This document shows positions 11,368 through 22,586 of a stretch of 28,915 nucleotides of DNA, piece after piece. Location of the stretch: the NCBI GenBank assembly GCA_027943245.1, contig JANDJZ010000565.1, forward strand, positions 1 to 28,915, read 5' to 3'. Source of the stretch: Acanthamoeba sp. SK_2022b. Its lineage: Eukaryota; Discosea; Longamoebia; Acanthamoebidae. The number at the start of each line of letters is the position of its first letter. Position 1 is the first letter of the stretch. The notes under the pieces were generated by a model. That model was not told where the DNA came from, did not search any database, and worked only from the letters and a program-made list of their open reading frames with translations. A program made the translations under genes and the position numbers.

Positions 11368-11711
11368 ATGCGAGCGCTGTTCGTCTTCTTTGCCCTGAGC
11401 CTCCTCTTCGTCGCCGCTCTTGTTCGTATCCCGTCCCAGGCCTCCGAGCTCTGTCTTCTCCCGCTTACTCTTTTGGCCCTTTACAGGCGCAGAGCAATCT
11501 GCCCAACTGGGCGTTCTGCACCGACTCCCGCCAATGCGCTGACGGATGCTGCTCGCGGTAAGGACCTCCCGAGCACTACCCTGCAACCATCGACTAATCC
11601 ACTCCCACAGCCAGTACTCGAGCGATGGAAAGCTCAAGTGCACCCCTGGCGGTTCGCCCAGCCAGTGCGTCCACGGCGGTACAGCAACCCACCCAATCCT
11701 TGGCATTGCAG

Positions 11712-11756
<45 letters not shown>

Positions 11757-12846
11757 TTAATATTAATCACAATACGGTTGTGTACATCTTCCAGGTCTTC
11801 CGAGCAAGGGCAAGTCCTGGGCCGGATCGAACCTCTACTACGCGGCAGGCCTGAACCAAAACCAGCAGGACTACCTGTTCTCGAACCTGCGCAATGCGGG
11901 CGTCAAGGTCCTCAGGGTGTGGCTGGACGGCCAGTCGCAGGGCTCGACCAAGGGCACCTCCCCCTTCCGGGCCTACCCGAGCCTGGAGCCCAACTCGGTG
12001 GGCAGCTACGACGACACCGTGCTCAACCTGCTCGACGGCGTCATGCTCACGGCCCACAAGTACGGCATCAAGCTGCTGATCAGCATGCACAGCTTCAACG
12101 CGTTGCAGGCCGGAGACGTCTACGGCCGTCGCTGGGGCACCGGCTACTTCTACTCGCAGTCGGACGCCATCGCCGCCTTCGACAACCGTCTGCGCCACGT
12201 GCTCAACCACAGGCACAGCACGCTGGGCCAGCCGTGGAAGACCCTCTCGCAGTACATCTTCGCCTTCGAGGCCCAGAACGAGGCCATGATCGGCAACGGC
12301 CCGTCCTACATCGCCAACCACCAGTACTGGCAGTGCGACCGCGCCGCCACGATCAAGTCGGAGCTGGGCTCCAACTCGGGCATCCTCGTCACCACGGGCG
12401 GCGAGAGCTGGCTCGACGAGAGCCTCCAGCCCGACTGGTTCAGCTGCCCCTCCCTCGACATCCTCGCCATCCACGCCTACGGCCCCGGCGACCTGGTCAC
12501 CTCGCGGCTGACCCCCTACGTCAGCAAGGCCGTCGCCTCGGGCAAGCGCCTCATCCTCGAGGAGTGGGGCGCCTGCTACTTCTCCACGTCCAACAACGAC
12601 TGCCCCTCTGGCTATCCGCTCTCGTCGGCCACGCGCGACCAGAACATTCGCAAGTGGGCCAGCGCCATCTCCGAGGCTGGCATTCCGTGGATGTACTGGC
12701 AGATCCTGCCCAACAGGGACCCGCACTACGGCACCGACTACGAGATCGGCATCGATGACGTCAACTGGCAGACCTTTGCGCAGGTGGCCAACTCCACCGA
12801 CTCCTACAACTCCCCCTGGGACTGGTCCCCCTACCTCTTGTACTAG
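11368..12846 (+). CDS. Secreted GH5 glycoside hydrolase (mannanase-like) with N-terminal Cys-rich module
   Basis: 414 aa in four exons: 11368-11421, 11487-11557, 11611-11678, 11795-12846. Phases agree. Residues 1 to about 20 are a signal peptide (MRALFVFFALSLLFVAALAQS). Residues about 25-62 form a six-cysteine module with spacing C-x5-C-x3-C-C-x11-C-x8-C, a knottin-like pattern. The rest is a (beta/alpha)8 GH5 domain. It shows RVWLDGQ on an early strand, the acid/base Glu227 in FEAQNEAM, HAYGPGDL, and the nucleophile Glu321 in LILEEWG. The FEAQNE and EEWG motifs fit GH5_7 endo-beta-1,4-mannanases best, though another GH5 beta-glucanase or cellulase activity is possible. The enzyme would be secreted to digest bacterial, plant or cyst-wall polysaccharide. 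Its stop codon lies 47 bp from the stop of the convergent F-box-tubulin gene. Confidence 0.92.
11714..11766. repeat. (TAA)n microsatellite in GH5 intron 3
   Basis: About 13 TAA units run on into an ATATTAAT-type AT-rich stretch, within the intron between exon 3 (ends 11678) and exon 4 (starts 11795). It is strongly AT-rich against the GC-rich exons either side. Confidence 0.96.
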
Positions 12847-12893
12847 TTTGGCTCGCCTCTCTTCGGGCTTCCCGATTTTTATATAAATTGGAA

Positions 12894-14082
12894 TTACCAA
12901 TCGTTGCCTTCGTCGTCATGGGAAGAGGCACGGGAGGAGGGCTTGTAGTCGCTGATGAGGTCCGCGAGAAGCGCTTGTCCCTCGCGGAGCTCGATCGCCT
13001 CGCTGTACTCGTCGGGCTTGCGCTCGCATTGATCGAAGCGAGCCAATAGGCGAGAGAGGAGGTCCTGAATGCCGCTCGTGTTGCTCAACATGGACGCGCC
13101 CAGCCAGTGGTCACCGTCATCACCGACGCCTGGCCGCCGCCCAGCTCTATGAGCCCACCACTGCAGCTCTGGAGCTAGGACTGTAATAACGCTGTACCGT
13201 GTGCGGCGAGTCGAATGGGCTGCCTAGCCCCAGCGAAGGGGGCACTCGACACCGACGCGAGAACGCCAAACTGGGCCTCCTGCCGAGCGGAGGCCAGAGC
13301 CGCCTCGATCACGCCGTGCTCGTGTGGACCTGCCAAGTGATTCGTCTGGAATGCGGCGTAGGCAGAAAGGAATGCGCAGTCTGGGCTGACCGGCGGGCCT
13401 CCGGACAGGCTGCAGCTCCTCTCGCGGAGGAGGCGCGCGACGACGTCTTCGATGGAGACCGGCTCGGACGCCGACAGTGAAGCGGGCACATGAGAGAGGG
13501 AGAGCAGGTGATGTCCCGCAAAGGGCACCAGCTCGGTCCGCAGACGACGCAGCGTTGGCAGAGTGGCGCCCTGCGTATGCACGTGCGCGCGCGTATCAAG
13601 AGAGACATCCTCATGTCCAAGCTTACTCGACACATTGAGTACCATAGTACTGGTCGTGCCGAAGCGAAGGGAGTGGGTGGCTCCGGCTACTGCATCCGCC
13701 ATGACGTCGTACTGTTCCTGACTGCCGCTGGCATTTGACATTCGAAGTCAACTGGGCTGTTGCGTGTGTGGTGTGGGCACCAAGATCGGTAGAGCGGCAC
13801 GTACGGTTCTGTCACACAGTCAAGCATTATCGTGGCGACTGCGCACTGCCACAAAGGCCATAATGAATGAATAGTCGAGTCTGCAGAGACAACAAAGGTG
13901 TGTGTGTTATGTGTTATTGGTTGATCAGTTGACCCAAAAGTAAGCAAAGGCATGGACGAACGACAGGCGAGGTCGCTGATGGTGTCGAGAGGCGGCATCG
14001 CAGTGACGGTCGTGACCCCTTCGGAGGGCCACTCTTCAGAACAAGACATGACAGCTTGGCGCTCCAGCATTCCCAGCTCTGA

Positions 14083-14150
<68 letters not shown>

Positions 14151-15351
14151 ATGTGTGAATGCCAGGTACGAATGTGTAACAGGGGGTAAGCTACCGCCTA
14201 GCTGATGGAACAGCAAGAAGCCGTCAAGGCAGTCTGTCTTCTCGGCCTCCCTCCGCACCATATCCACGAAGCGATTCACGTGCTCCTGCTCCCAGTCTTG
14301 GTCCATCGCCGCCTTCGTGTCCGTCATGATGCTGCACACCCCGCCACACTCAAATTCAGTCGACACAAACAACACACACGCCGCACGCACATGGGGAGTT
14401 ACTCAACTTGTCCGGACAAAACAGGGATGGCCGCTGAGTGGCTGGCAGCGGTTGATGGCCAGCCACCAGCACGGCTCTCGGTACGAACTTGCCTGCGCGT
14501 GCATCGACCTTAGCCCGAATTTTGCCGAGGCAAGCGCTCGCGGGAGAGGCGCGCGGGGGGGGGGGTACTCGAGGCAGAGATGCCGTGGGAGACCTCGCGG
14601 AAGTGCGAGTGGAGCGGCGCCCACTGGTGTGGACTCGAGAGCGAGAAGCCGCCATCCTCTACCAGCACGCCCGTCTCGCGGCAAACCCTGGCCCAGTACC
14701 GGCTGCCCAGCTCCCACCCTGTGTTTTACGTGTGTGTGCGTGCGTGCGTGCGTGCGTGTGTGTGCGTGCGCGCGCGCGAATATGTGCGTTTGTGTTGTGA
14801 GTTTTACACGGAGAAGCGGTAGCATTGAGTGAAGTGAGGCCACCAGCTTGGCCCAAGTGCAGGTGCACGATCTCGGACGGCCACGCCACGCCGCCGCTTG
14901 CACGCTCGCGCAGGGCTGGCTCCTTGTACGGAGCGGGCTCCTCGCCGTTGTCTGCTGCCTGGGCCTCAAGCTCTCGTTGCCTGGCTGTTGCCTTGGCATC
15001 GAGGGCGAGGAGATATTGACGCCAATAGGAGCTGCGGGCGATGCGGTCATCGGTGGCGACGGCACGCCAAGCGCGGCACACCAGAGCTGCACGCCGCAGC
15101 TCGTGCGGCAAGAGATATCCGAATACCAGGCCCCACACCTCAGCCCTCCCTCGGTCAGTGCGCGTGGAGAGCGAGTAGTGTGCGGGGGGGGGGGTATTCA
15201 CCTCCGGTGGTGTGACTTCGACCACGTCAAAGGGCCAACTGAGGCACGCGATGTCGGGCGCTGGTGGTTGGCGATCGTGAACGGGGATAGCCGAAGAAGC
15301 CAGTGCGGTGCACACAAAGTAACGACACTCTGGCCACCCACGCTCTTCCAT
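12894..15351 (-). CDS. F-box domain fused to divergent tubulin
   Basis: 592 aa in nine exons: 15351-15202, 15138-14844, 14718-14569, 14492-14408, 14331-14195, 14078-13805, 13721-13643, 13570-13198, 13129-12894. All phases match. Residues about 46-85 are an F-box (TPPEVWGLVFGYLL, HELRRAALVCRAW), which binds Skp1 in SCF ubiquitin ligases. From residue 139 the same exon continues as a tubulin: EIVHLHLGQAG, then WELGSRYW, KFVPRAVLV, CLDGFLLFHQLG, ATHSLRF, LRTELVPFAGHHLL and ASMLSNTSGIQDLL, ending in an acidic tail. The tubulin half is about 455 aa, normal for the family. No methionine precedes EIVHLH in that exon, so a separate tubulin start is unlikely. The GGGTGSG nucleotide loop is reduced to LGELG and the GQxGNQ box reads GQAGWE, so GTP binding is probably lost. 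Closest relation (delta, zeta or other) is unclear. Confidence 0.82.
14084..14149. repeat. (TG)n microsatellite, (CA)n on sense strand, F-box-tubulin intron 5
   Basis: About 33 TG units on the plus strand. On the gene's sense strand this is CA repeat running to within 5 nt of the acceptor ATTCAG at 14079. Confidence 0.97.
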
Positions 15352-15379
15352 CCCCGCTACAGCCAAAAGTTAGATGATT

Positions 15380-15397
15380 AAAAAAAAAAAAAAAAAA
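15380..15397. repeat. A18 homopolymer in the 125-bp gap between ABCG stop and F-box-tubulin start
   Basis: The ABCG gene (minus, stop 15477) and F-box-tubulin gene (minus, ATG 15351) are 125 bp apart. This A18/T18 tract lies in the gap, 29-46 bp before the F-box-tubulin ATG. It could exclude nucleosomes at the promoter or form a pyrimidine-rich leader. That is inference only. Confidence 0.85.
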
Positions 15398-15476
15398 GAG
15401 GCTGAAAATGATAATTTCATCATATGGTTTTACAGCAGTCCGATAAATAAGCACTGTATTTCGATGGAAGAGCGAA

Positions 15477-17784
15477 TCATCGCTTCTGCCACTTGAGGAC
15501 CTTGACGAGGAGACATGTGATGAAGAGGAAGATGAAGTAGAATCCCAACAGCAGCATGGCATCGCGGACCATGTTGTTGTCTGAGAAACTGATCTGTTCA
15601 GACAAAACAAAAGGGCACAAGACGCACATGTGAGCAAATGCCTCATGCGTGAGCGCGCCCGGGCGTGTGGAACGTACCGAGTCGAGGTACTGTTCGCCGG
15701 TGGTGATGCCGCAGTACTCCTTGAAGACGCCCGGCTGGGAAGCGATGGGCACCTGCGCGTATTCGTGGCCCGTGCAATGTAGAGCTAGGCCCTTGAACTC
15801 GTTGATCATCAGCACCTCCAGCGCAAACATGTTGACATCGATGTAGTGGAACCAAATCCACCATCCACCGATATCGTCCCTCGTGATGAGGAAGCCCGCC
15901 AGCAGCGAGAACAGCGTGAACAGGATCGCCGAGAGCGAGTTGGCGATGACCACGTTGGGCGACAGCAGGCCGATGATATGACACAGCGAGATAGCCAGCA
16001 GGTTCGTGAGCAGGAATATGCCGAAGAAGATGAAGTATCTGTCAGCCTCGTACTGCAAGCCGGAGATGAAGTACACCGGTATCCTGTGGTTACAGGGGCA
16101 TTGAGTGTTGGTTAAATTAAAAAAAATACAACAAAAAACACCTGGACAGATATTGTTGTCGACGTACGTGTAGAGAACGGAGGTGATGACGGCAAAGGGC
16201 AGCTCGGGGAGGATGATGCTAGCGGCGTAGACCAACGAGTTGTATGTTCGCGCCGCGTGTTCGCGATAGAAGACCGCACGCTCGTTCAGGATTTTGGGAA
16301 TGGCAGCTGTGGCCATACAATGGTAAACGGTCAACATGTGTGGACTCGTGGTGAGATGAAGGGAGGGGCGCACGTACGCATGGCAAGAAGATCGCAGATG
16401 AGCATGGAAAAGAAGATGACGGCGGATCGCTGAGTCGCGCCGGCCTGGTTGTTGTCCATCTGAAGGAAGAGGGTGCCCATGATGACACCCAGCACCAGAG
16501 GGCCGACGATCTTGTTCCAGAACTCGTTGGGCGTGCGCCAGACCGCGATAAACGCGCGTTTGATCGTCTGATCGTACACATGTTATCGGGTACGTGTGAG
16601 AATCTCTCATATTGCAAAGACTCGTCACCAATGGGAGAGCTTCATACCTCGGTGAACTGCACGTGCATGGGGTTGGCGTAGCGACCCTTCATTCGCTCCT
16701 TGATCTATACACACACGCGACCACACGATGAATAAATTACATACATACACGCACAACTTCAACAACAGGATGTGTACCTTCTTCCACCGTCTACGCAGGC
16801 GACCCTTGGTCTCGCGCTCGCGCTGAATGGGGTAGATGCCCTTGTCCAGCTCGTCCAGCGCGTTCTTGCAAAAATCTGAATTCTGATAGGCGGCCACGTA
16901 CTCGTCGCTGTCGCCTCCCTGTTGCGGCAAGTGGTGGACATCAAGGTCTGAGTATCTAAAGAATGGGCGCACACGTGAAGAGTAGGTGTTTGACATACCG
17001 CGGGCTTGGCGTTCCCACCGTCCGCGCTACCCACCTCCTTGTCCTTGATCTGCTTGGCGGCCTTGGGAATGCCGGCACCGGTGACCTCGAGGATGAACTC
17101 AGCAGGGTTCTGGTTGGGCTTAAGGTGGCTGCCCAACTTGGCAAAGTAGTCCAGCAGGACCGAGCAGTCGCCATCCTCCTCTCCAATCGGGCCAAAGTAG
17201 GTCATGTAACCGCCTTCGTGCGTGGCCCGCCATGTGGTCCAGTGAGACTTCGTACATCGACGACTGCTGATGGTTGCGGGGGGGTCGTACCCTTCTTGAG
17301 GAGGAGCAGATGGGTGAACATGCTGAAGATGGTCGACGAGGGCTGGTGGATGGTGCACACGATCGAGGTGCCACGAGCAGAGATGTTCTTGACCGCCTTC
17401 ATCACGCGCTCGGCGCCAAACGAATCGAGACCCGACGTCGGCTGCAGAAAACACGTTTTGTTAGCTTCAGCAAAGACAAACGTGCGCGTGTGTGAGTGAG
17501 TGTGTGCGCGTGTGTGCATGTCTACATCAGCGGGCGTGCCTCGTCTAGGAAGAGGATGGCGGGATCGGCAGCCATCTCCACACCGATGGTGACGCGCTTG
17601 CGCTGATCGGCGGAGAGGCCGTCCTGCGCGTTGTTGCCGATGATCGAGTTGGCCTGTCCCTCGAGTCCCAGGAGCTTGAGCAGGCTCTTGGCGAACCTCT
17701 TCTTCTCCTTCTTGGGAATGCTGTGGGGCAGACGACACTGCACATACGAGTTCCCAACTTAGTCCTATATGCATGTGCATGTGT

Positions 17785-17862
<78 letters not shown>

Positions 17863-20800
17863 GGAAACGTACGATGGCGCTGTACTGGAGTGCCTCGAGC
17901 ACGGTTTGGGTGGGGTTGTGGATGTCCTGCTGCTCGACGTAGCCGATGACCCGGTTGAGGTTGCTGTCGGCCTTGCGACCGTTGATGAGTACCTCTCCGC
18001 CGATCTTGCCGCCGGTCTTACGGCGCGCGAGCACGTCCATCAGAGTCGACTTGCCTGCACCCGACGATCCCTGATATTAAGGGACATTTGATGACCACGT
18101 CAGCACCGATTCTCGTTGGGCGCAGGTCTAGAGAATGAAGGAGATGTACCATGAGAGCAAGCATCATGCCGGGCTTCACGTAGCCGTGTACGCCGTGGAG
18201 AAGCTGGAGGTCGTGTTTCTTGAGGCCCTTGCGAATCTGGACCGAGTAGTCGAGGTTGTTCCACGACAGGTACGCACCGGCCGGCGACAGGTCCTGTTCG
18301 CCCACCGCGCCGGCACCGCCCTGCCCATCATCCACTTCCAAATCTTCGTCTGCGCAACGAATAAAAATGTTAGCCACCGAACATGCATGCTTTGAAATGT
18401 CGCGGGGCACAAAAGGTGGACGTGCCGTCATGTCCCTTGGCCTTTTGCTGCTTGCGGTTCTTGTATTGGGAGAGGTCGACCTCGTGCATCTCGTTCTCGG
18501 CATCGGCCTGAATCTCGGCCATGGGCGGGTTCGGCAGCGGAGTGTAGCGGATGAAGCGCAGGGCGAGGTAGGCCAGGGTGGTGAAGATGAACCACCAGGC
18601 GACGGTGCACGCGAGCATGATCCAGCGGAGCTCGCCCACGTCGAAGATGTCAAAGTCGTCGACGGCAAAGGTCGTGCCCGAGGTGACGGGGCACACCTGG
18701 TTGCCCTCGTATCCCTCCGGGTAGGAGGCGTTGAAGTTGGGCACGGAGCGCGGTGGCGCGAGCTCGTCATCGCCACAAGGGTAGGAGGCGTTGAAGTTGG
18801 GCACGGAGCGCGGTGGCGCGAGCTCGTCATCGCCACAAGTGTATCGCGCGCCAAACAGCTCGTTGGACGCGAAGCCCATGAACGCGTACGCTGCGCGCAC
18901 CACCGAGATTTAGTTAGGCGTGTTTCATCGGAATGTATGGCATGGCGATGGGGGGCTGATCATACAAACTGGGTTTGCAAAATAGAACCAGATCCACCAC
19001 TCTGGTATGTTTGTCTGTAAGAAAGATGTGTAGTTGTTAGTATCCGGATATCGCGCATGCGACCGCACATCGCGCACGACCGCACACGTCCGCGCACCGC
19101 GCACTGCACACGCGGCGAAATTTTTTTCTTGTCGACAAGATGTTTGTCTTTTGCGCACCCTGGTGATCATGAAGCCCGAGATGAGGAGGTAGAGTGCAAG
19201 CAAAGACGGGCCGGTGCTCTGTGCCGATACAAGGTCGCGAGACCACGATGCTACGGCTCGAGAGAACGCTCGGAACATCTTGGAGCAGTGATTAGCAGGT
19301 CATCGATTTCTCACGCAACAGCTGTCCATACGTACAAAGTAGAAGACGATGCACATCAGCAAGAAGTAACCGAAGCGACCGCCGTCTTCCGAGTCGTTGA
19401 GGCCGCAGAGCCAGTACACGATGCAACTGAACAGCACGCCCTCGATCACGGTCATGGGCACGTCGGCAAGAATGTTGGCGATGAGGTAAGGCAGCGGTTT
19501 GTAGTATTTTGCGTCTCGTTGTCGATAGAACACGTCGCGCTCCACCAGCACGGAGGGCAACGCGTTGGTCGACGAGAAGGAGAAGTAGCCCATCACGACG
19601 AACATGAGACCCAGACGCGTGCGCGCGTCCTTCTGCCCGTCACCCAGCCGCAGGAAGAGGGTCCCCAGCAGGAAGGAGATAAAGAGACAGCCCACGATAC
19701 GCGATCTGTTCGTTGGCATATCTGTACCACCACACGCCGCACGCATTGGCCGGCAGCAAAGTCAGGACCACCAGGCTTGGTTATGATTGGGGAGGTGAAG
19801 TGGCCACGCGTACCGCGCCAGAGCTTGATGAAGGAGCGCTGGGTGAGGCGCCAGAACTGCCACCACACTGACGTCGGGTACTTGATGTTCTCGGAGTAGT
19901 CCACCTTGGTCAGATCGCCGATATCCACTCGCTGGCACCAACACGGGGCGTAAGCTATGACCGTGTATGCGTGGAATTGAATGGATGCGCAGGTACCTCG
20001 CTCTTGCTCGCGGGCTGGCTGTTGAGGGACTCGCTGCGGATCTGCTCGATGTTCTTCTCGACGAGGGAGTAGTAGGTGGAGTCCTTGTAGCGCTCGATGA
20101 ACTCATCGGGCTTGAGCCACGCGGCGTCTCCCTTTTCCTCATCGCCGATGTCCCGGTACTTCTCAGGCAGCGGACACTGGCCAGTGCCGCTCTCCACCAC
20201 CTCCTCTGTTTTTTGATAAAATAAAATGAAATAAAATAAAATCAACATGAGCATTTGCTGCGAATACTGCCGAGAGGAGTGAAGAGCGCACGAAGGAACT
20301 CGGCGGGGTTGACGTTGGGGTGGCAGCGGTAGCCGAGGCTCTCGAAGTGGGCAAAGGCGTCCTTCTTCGAACCGAGGAAGGCAATTTCGCCGTGCGACAG
20401 GATCATCACGTTGTCGAACAGGTTGAACACGTCGTAGCTGGGCTGAAGCAGAGCCACCAGTGCAGTGGTTCCCATGTCGACGCCAGACCGCAGAGCTCTC
20501 AACACCTGTTTGCCGATGCGCACGCGAATGAATAGTTATGCCAGGTGGGGAGAAGGAAAGGGACTCGGTACATCGTAGGCCGCCGAAGAATCGAGACCTG
20601 TGGTGGGCTCGTCGAGGAGATAGACAGTGGGGTTCTTTGCGGTCTCGACGCCGATGGTGACGCGCTTCTTCTCGCCACCGGACACGCCGCGCAGCAGGGC
20701 GTCGCCCACGACGGTGTTGGCGCGGTGGGTGAGACCGAGCAGCTGCATCGTCGTGCGCACACGCTCTTTACGATCGGCCTTGGAGACATGCTTGGGCATC

Positions 20801-21605
20801 TGACAGTCCACGCTAAACTGCAGGGTCTCCTTCACCGTCAACTGGGCTGCAACAACCCTTTGTTAGACTCCGGAGATCAGTGTCGACAAGAAATGTCACG
20901 AATGTCTTTACTGTACCTATGTGTACGTCGTCTTGGGGAACATATGCGATGTCCTGGTGGAAATTGCCCTTGCGCGGGTCCTTGCCGTTGAAGGTGAGCT
21001 CACCGGTGACCTTGCCCGTACGCAGACGGTTGGCCAGCAGCTTGATCAGCGTCGACTTGCCGCAGCCGGGGGCGCCCAGGAGGATGGTCATCTGGCCCGG
21101 CTTGAGGTAGAAACTCACGTCATGTAGGATGTCCTTCTTCGACTTCTTTTTCTCTGCCGCGCAGCACAGGCACGCGTGGTAGACGTCGTTGTGGCGCTGG
21201 GCCGGCGGCAGCGCCTTGACCGTGTAGCTGAGGTGCGAGACGGCCACCGACAGCGGTCGGAAGTGGGGCGCCAACTTGCGCCGCTCCTGGGCGATGTAAT
21301 CCTTCAACAGCATCGATTTGCTTTCGTCCATCTGCACGCGAGGCTCGTCATCCTCGCTCTCCTCAGCGTCGTGTCCCTCGTACTCATCCTGCGTGCGCGC
21401 GTGAGTTGGCATCAAAGCTTGCGCGCACGCACTGCCCGACGGAACTAAGTCCGAGCAGTTAAAAAAAGGTTGGAGAAGGTTGACAGGGAGGTACCTCCGA
21501 AGAGTGTTGGTCGCGACCGTTGTGTTGCGGTTCGTCGTCTGTGGAAGCGATGGAAGATGAAGAGGACGCCTCCTCCAGGCGCATGCGAGGCTCGTTCTCG
21601 TCCAT
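15477..21605 (-). CDS. Full-size ABCG (PDR-type) ABC transporter
   Basis: 1,481 aa in 21 exons: 21605-21495, 21388-20917, 20846-20572, 20505-20292, 20205-19997, 19931-19814, 19721-19336, 19278-19159, 19014-18966, 18890-18411, 18349-18150, 18070-17873, 17737-17540, 17441-17291, 17213-16999, 16918-16778, 16704-16648, 16567-16378, 16306-16168, 16083-15678, 15593-15477. All phases match. The order NBD1-TMD1-NBD2-TMD2 and the length are typical of PDR transporters, which use ATP to export drugs and lipids at the plasma membrane. NBD1 has GAPGCGKST (142-150), signature VSGGE (249) and [14 protein letters not shown]2 has GSSGAGKST (879-887), a variant signature LSADQ and LFLDEPTSGLDS. TMDs show [14 protein letters not shown] and [10 protein letters not shown]. 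Odd points: a 20-residue tandem duplication (670-709) after TMD1, and a GC-AG intron (17539-17442) splitting Walker B of NBD2. Substrate is unknown. Confidence 0.96.
17442..17539 (-). other. GC-AG intron in ABCG NBD2
   Basis: Exon 13 ends LFLDE and exon 14 begins PTSGLDS, so the splice must fall exactly after GAG. The next bases on the sense strand are GCACGC and the acceptor is TTCTGCAG. The donor therefore starts GC, not GT. No GT donor restores the invariant Walker B/D-loop. Confidence 0.8.
17792..17859. repeat. (TG)n microsatellite in ABCG intron 12
   Basis: About 34 TG units on the plus strand, (CA)n on the sense strand, between exon 12 (ends 17873) and exon 13 (starts 17737). Confidence 0.97.
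18719..18838. repeat. 60-bp perfect tandem duplication in ABCG exon 10
   Basis: The 60 bases from 18719 recur immediately without a mismatch. The unit is a multiple of 3, so it duplicates a 20-residue block in frame (CGDDELAP...NFNASYP, residues 670-689 and 690-709). Each copy brings one cysteine and one N-glycosylation sequon (NAS). The site is the extracellular loop between the NEL helix and the last TM helix of TMD1. Confidence 0.97.
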
Positions 21606-22586
21606 AGGCAGTGAGCGAGCGGTGCGATCCGAAGGCAAGGTGTGGGGCAAGCAGTTGTGGTAGCAGGCCTCCGCGCAAGCTTTTTGTGCGTTGGCTGGTC
21701 GTAAAAGGGCCTTTTCCTAACCCGTTGTTGAAAATTGTAAACATGTCGGCGCTTGGATGAGCAAAATGTTACGAATTCCTATTGTCGGGCATGGCGGTAA
21801 AGTGTGCGAGATGAAAGACAGCGTCTCGGTGGCACACTGCCTGATGCCGGGGTAGGTCTTCCGGTATGTCCGCGGCGTTGCTCATAACCCGCGGTCGCTG
21901 CGTTTTCTTCGCCGTGGCCTACCTAATAGTAGAACTTAGGATCTCTGGCCACCACAGTATAGCGTGACCGTGAGAACCCAAGAGGCGGGCGAAGTGAGTT
22001 TAGGTAACTCCAAATGTTTGGTTGCTGGATCTAGTGCTCACTTGTTCCATATCAACCTTGTGTGCATCTGTGCCATCTTGTTTGCTTCTTGAATTCAGAT
22101 GAAACATACATGCACTAGCTACCAATGGGCAGGTGTTTTATCATTTCGGGAGAAGTAGAGCATGCCGTGTAATTGAGTATGGATGTGCACCTTCAACTAC
22201 ACTCAATCTCAGGGGGATACCACCATGTGCATCAAGTCCAAACAACTCACCATTAGCCGTTGAAACTCATCCTGACCAGCTTATCATTGATTAAGTGTCT
22301 TGCCCTCACCAAGGGGAAGGCTTGGCTGAAGGCTTTCCAAGGAAAACGCTGTACTTCACCATCATGACCTACTGTAGGTGGATCGACGGCAGAGTGCCTC
22401 CATAGTTACTTGCATCATGATCATCGCAGGTACCTCGAGCTTGATCTTGATCTTCATCCCGAAACGGCGCTTCTTTAGCTTTCTTTTTAGGCAGCAGGCG
22501 TGGCCGCTTTTTACTGGGCGACTCGAGGCCGCATAGAAAAGAGAAATTAATTGTTACGAAAACAAAACCTGCTTGTTAAAAAAAAC
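21606..22586. other. Divergent intergenic region, no gene seen
   Basis: This 981-bp spacer separates the ABCG start (minus) from the LRR-protease start (plus). It is less GC-rich than the exons and contains no convincing ORF, tRNA or clear TATA box. A CCAAT occurs near 22119. It presumably holds both promoters. Confidence 0.6.

Noticed and set aside
13635..13738. Tubulin gene starting at the ATG near 13741 as a separate gene
   Set aside because: Upstream exons to 15351 join in phase and supply the N-terminal tubulin strands, so this ATG is intronic or internal.
19057..19899. 280-codon plus-strand ORF opposite the ABCG gene
   Set aside because: It is antisense to exons with clear ABCG transmembrane sequence and has no domain-like content.
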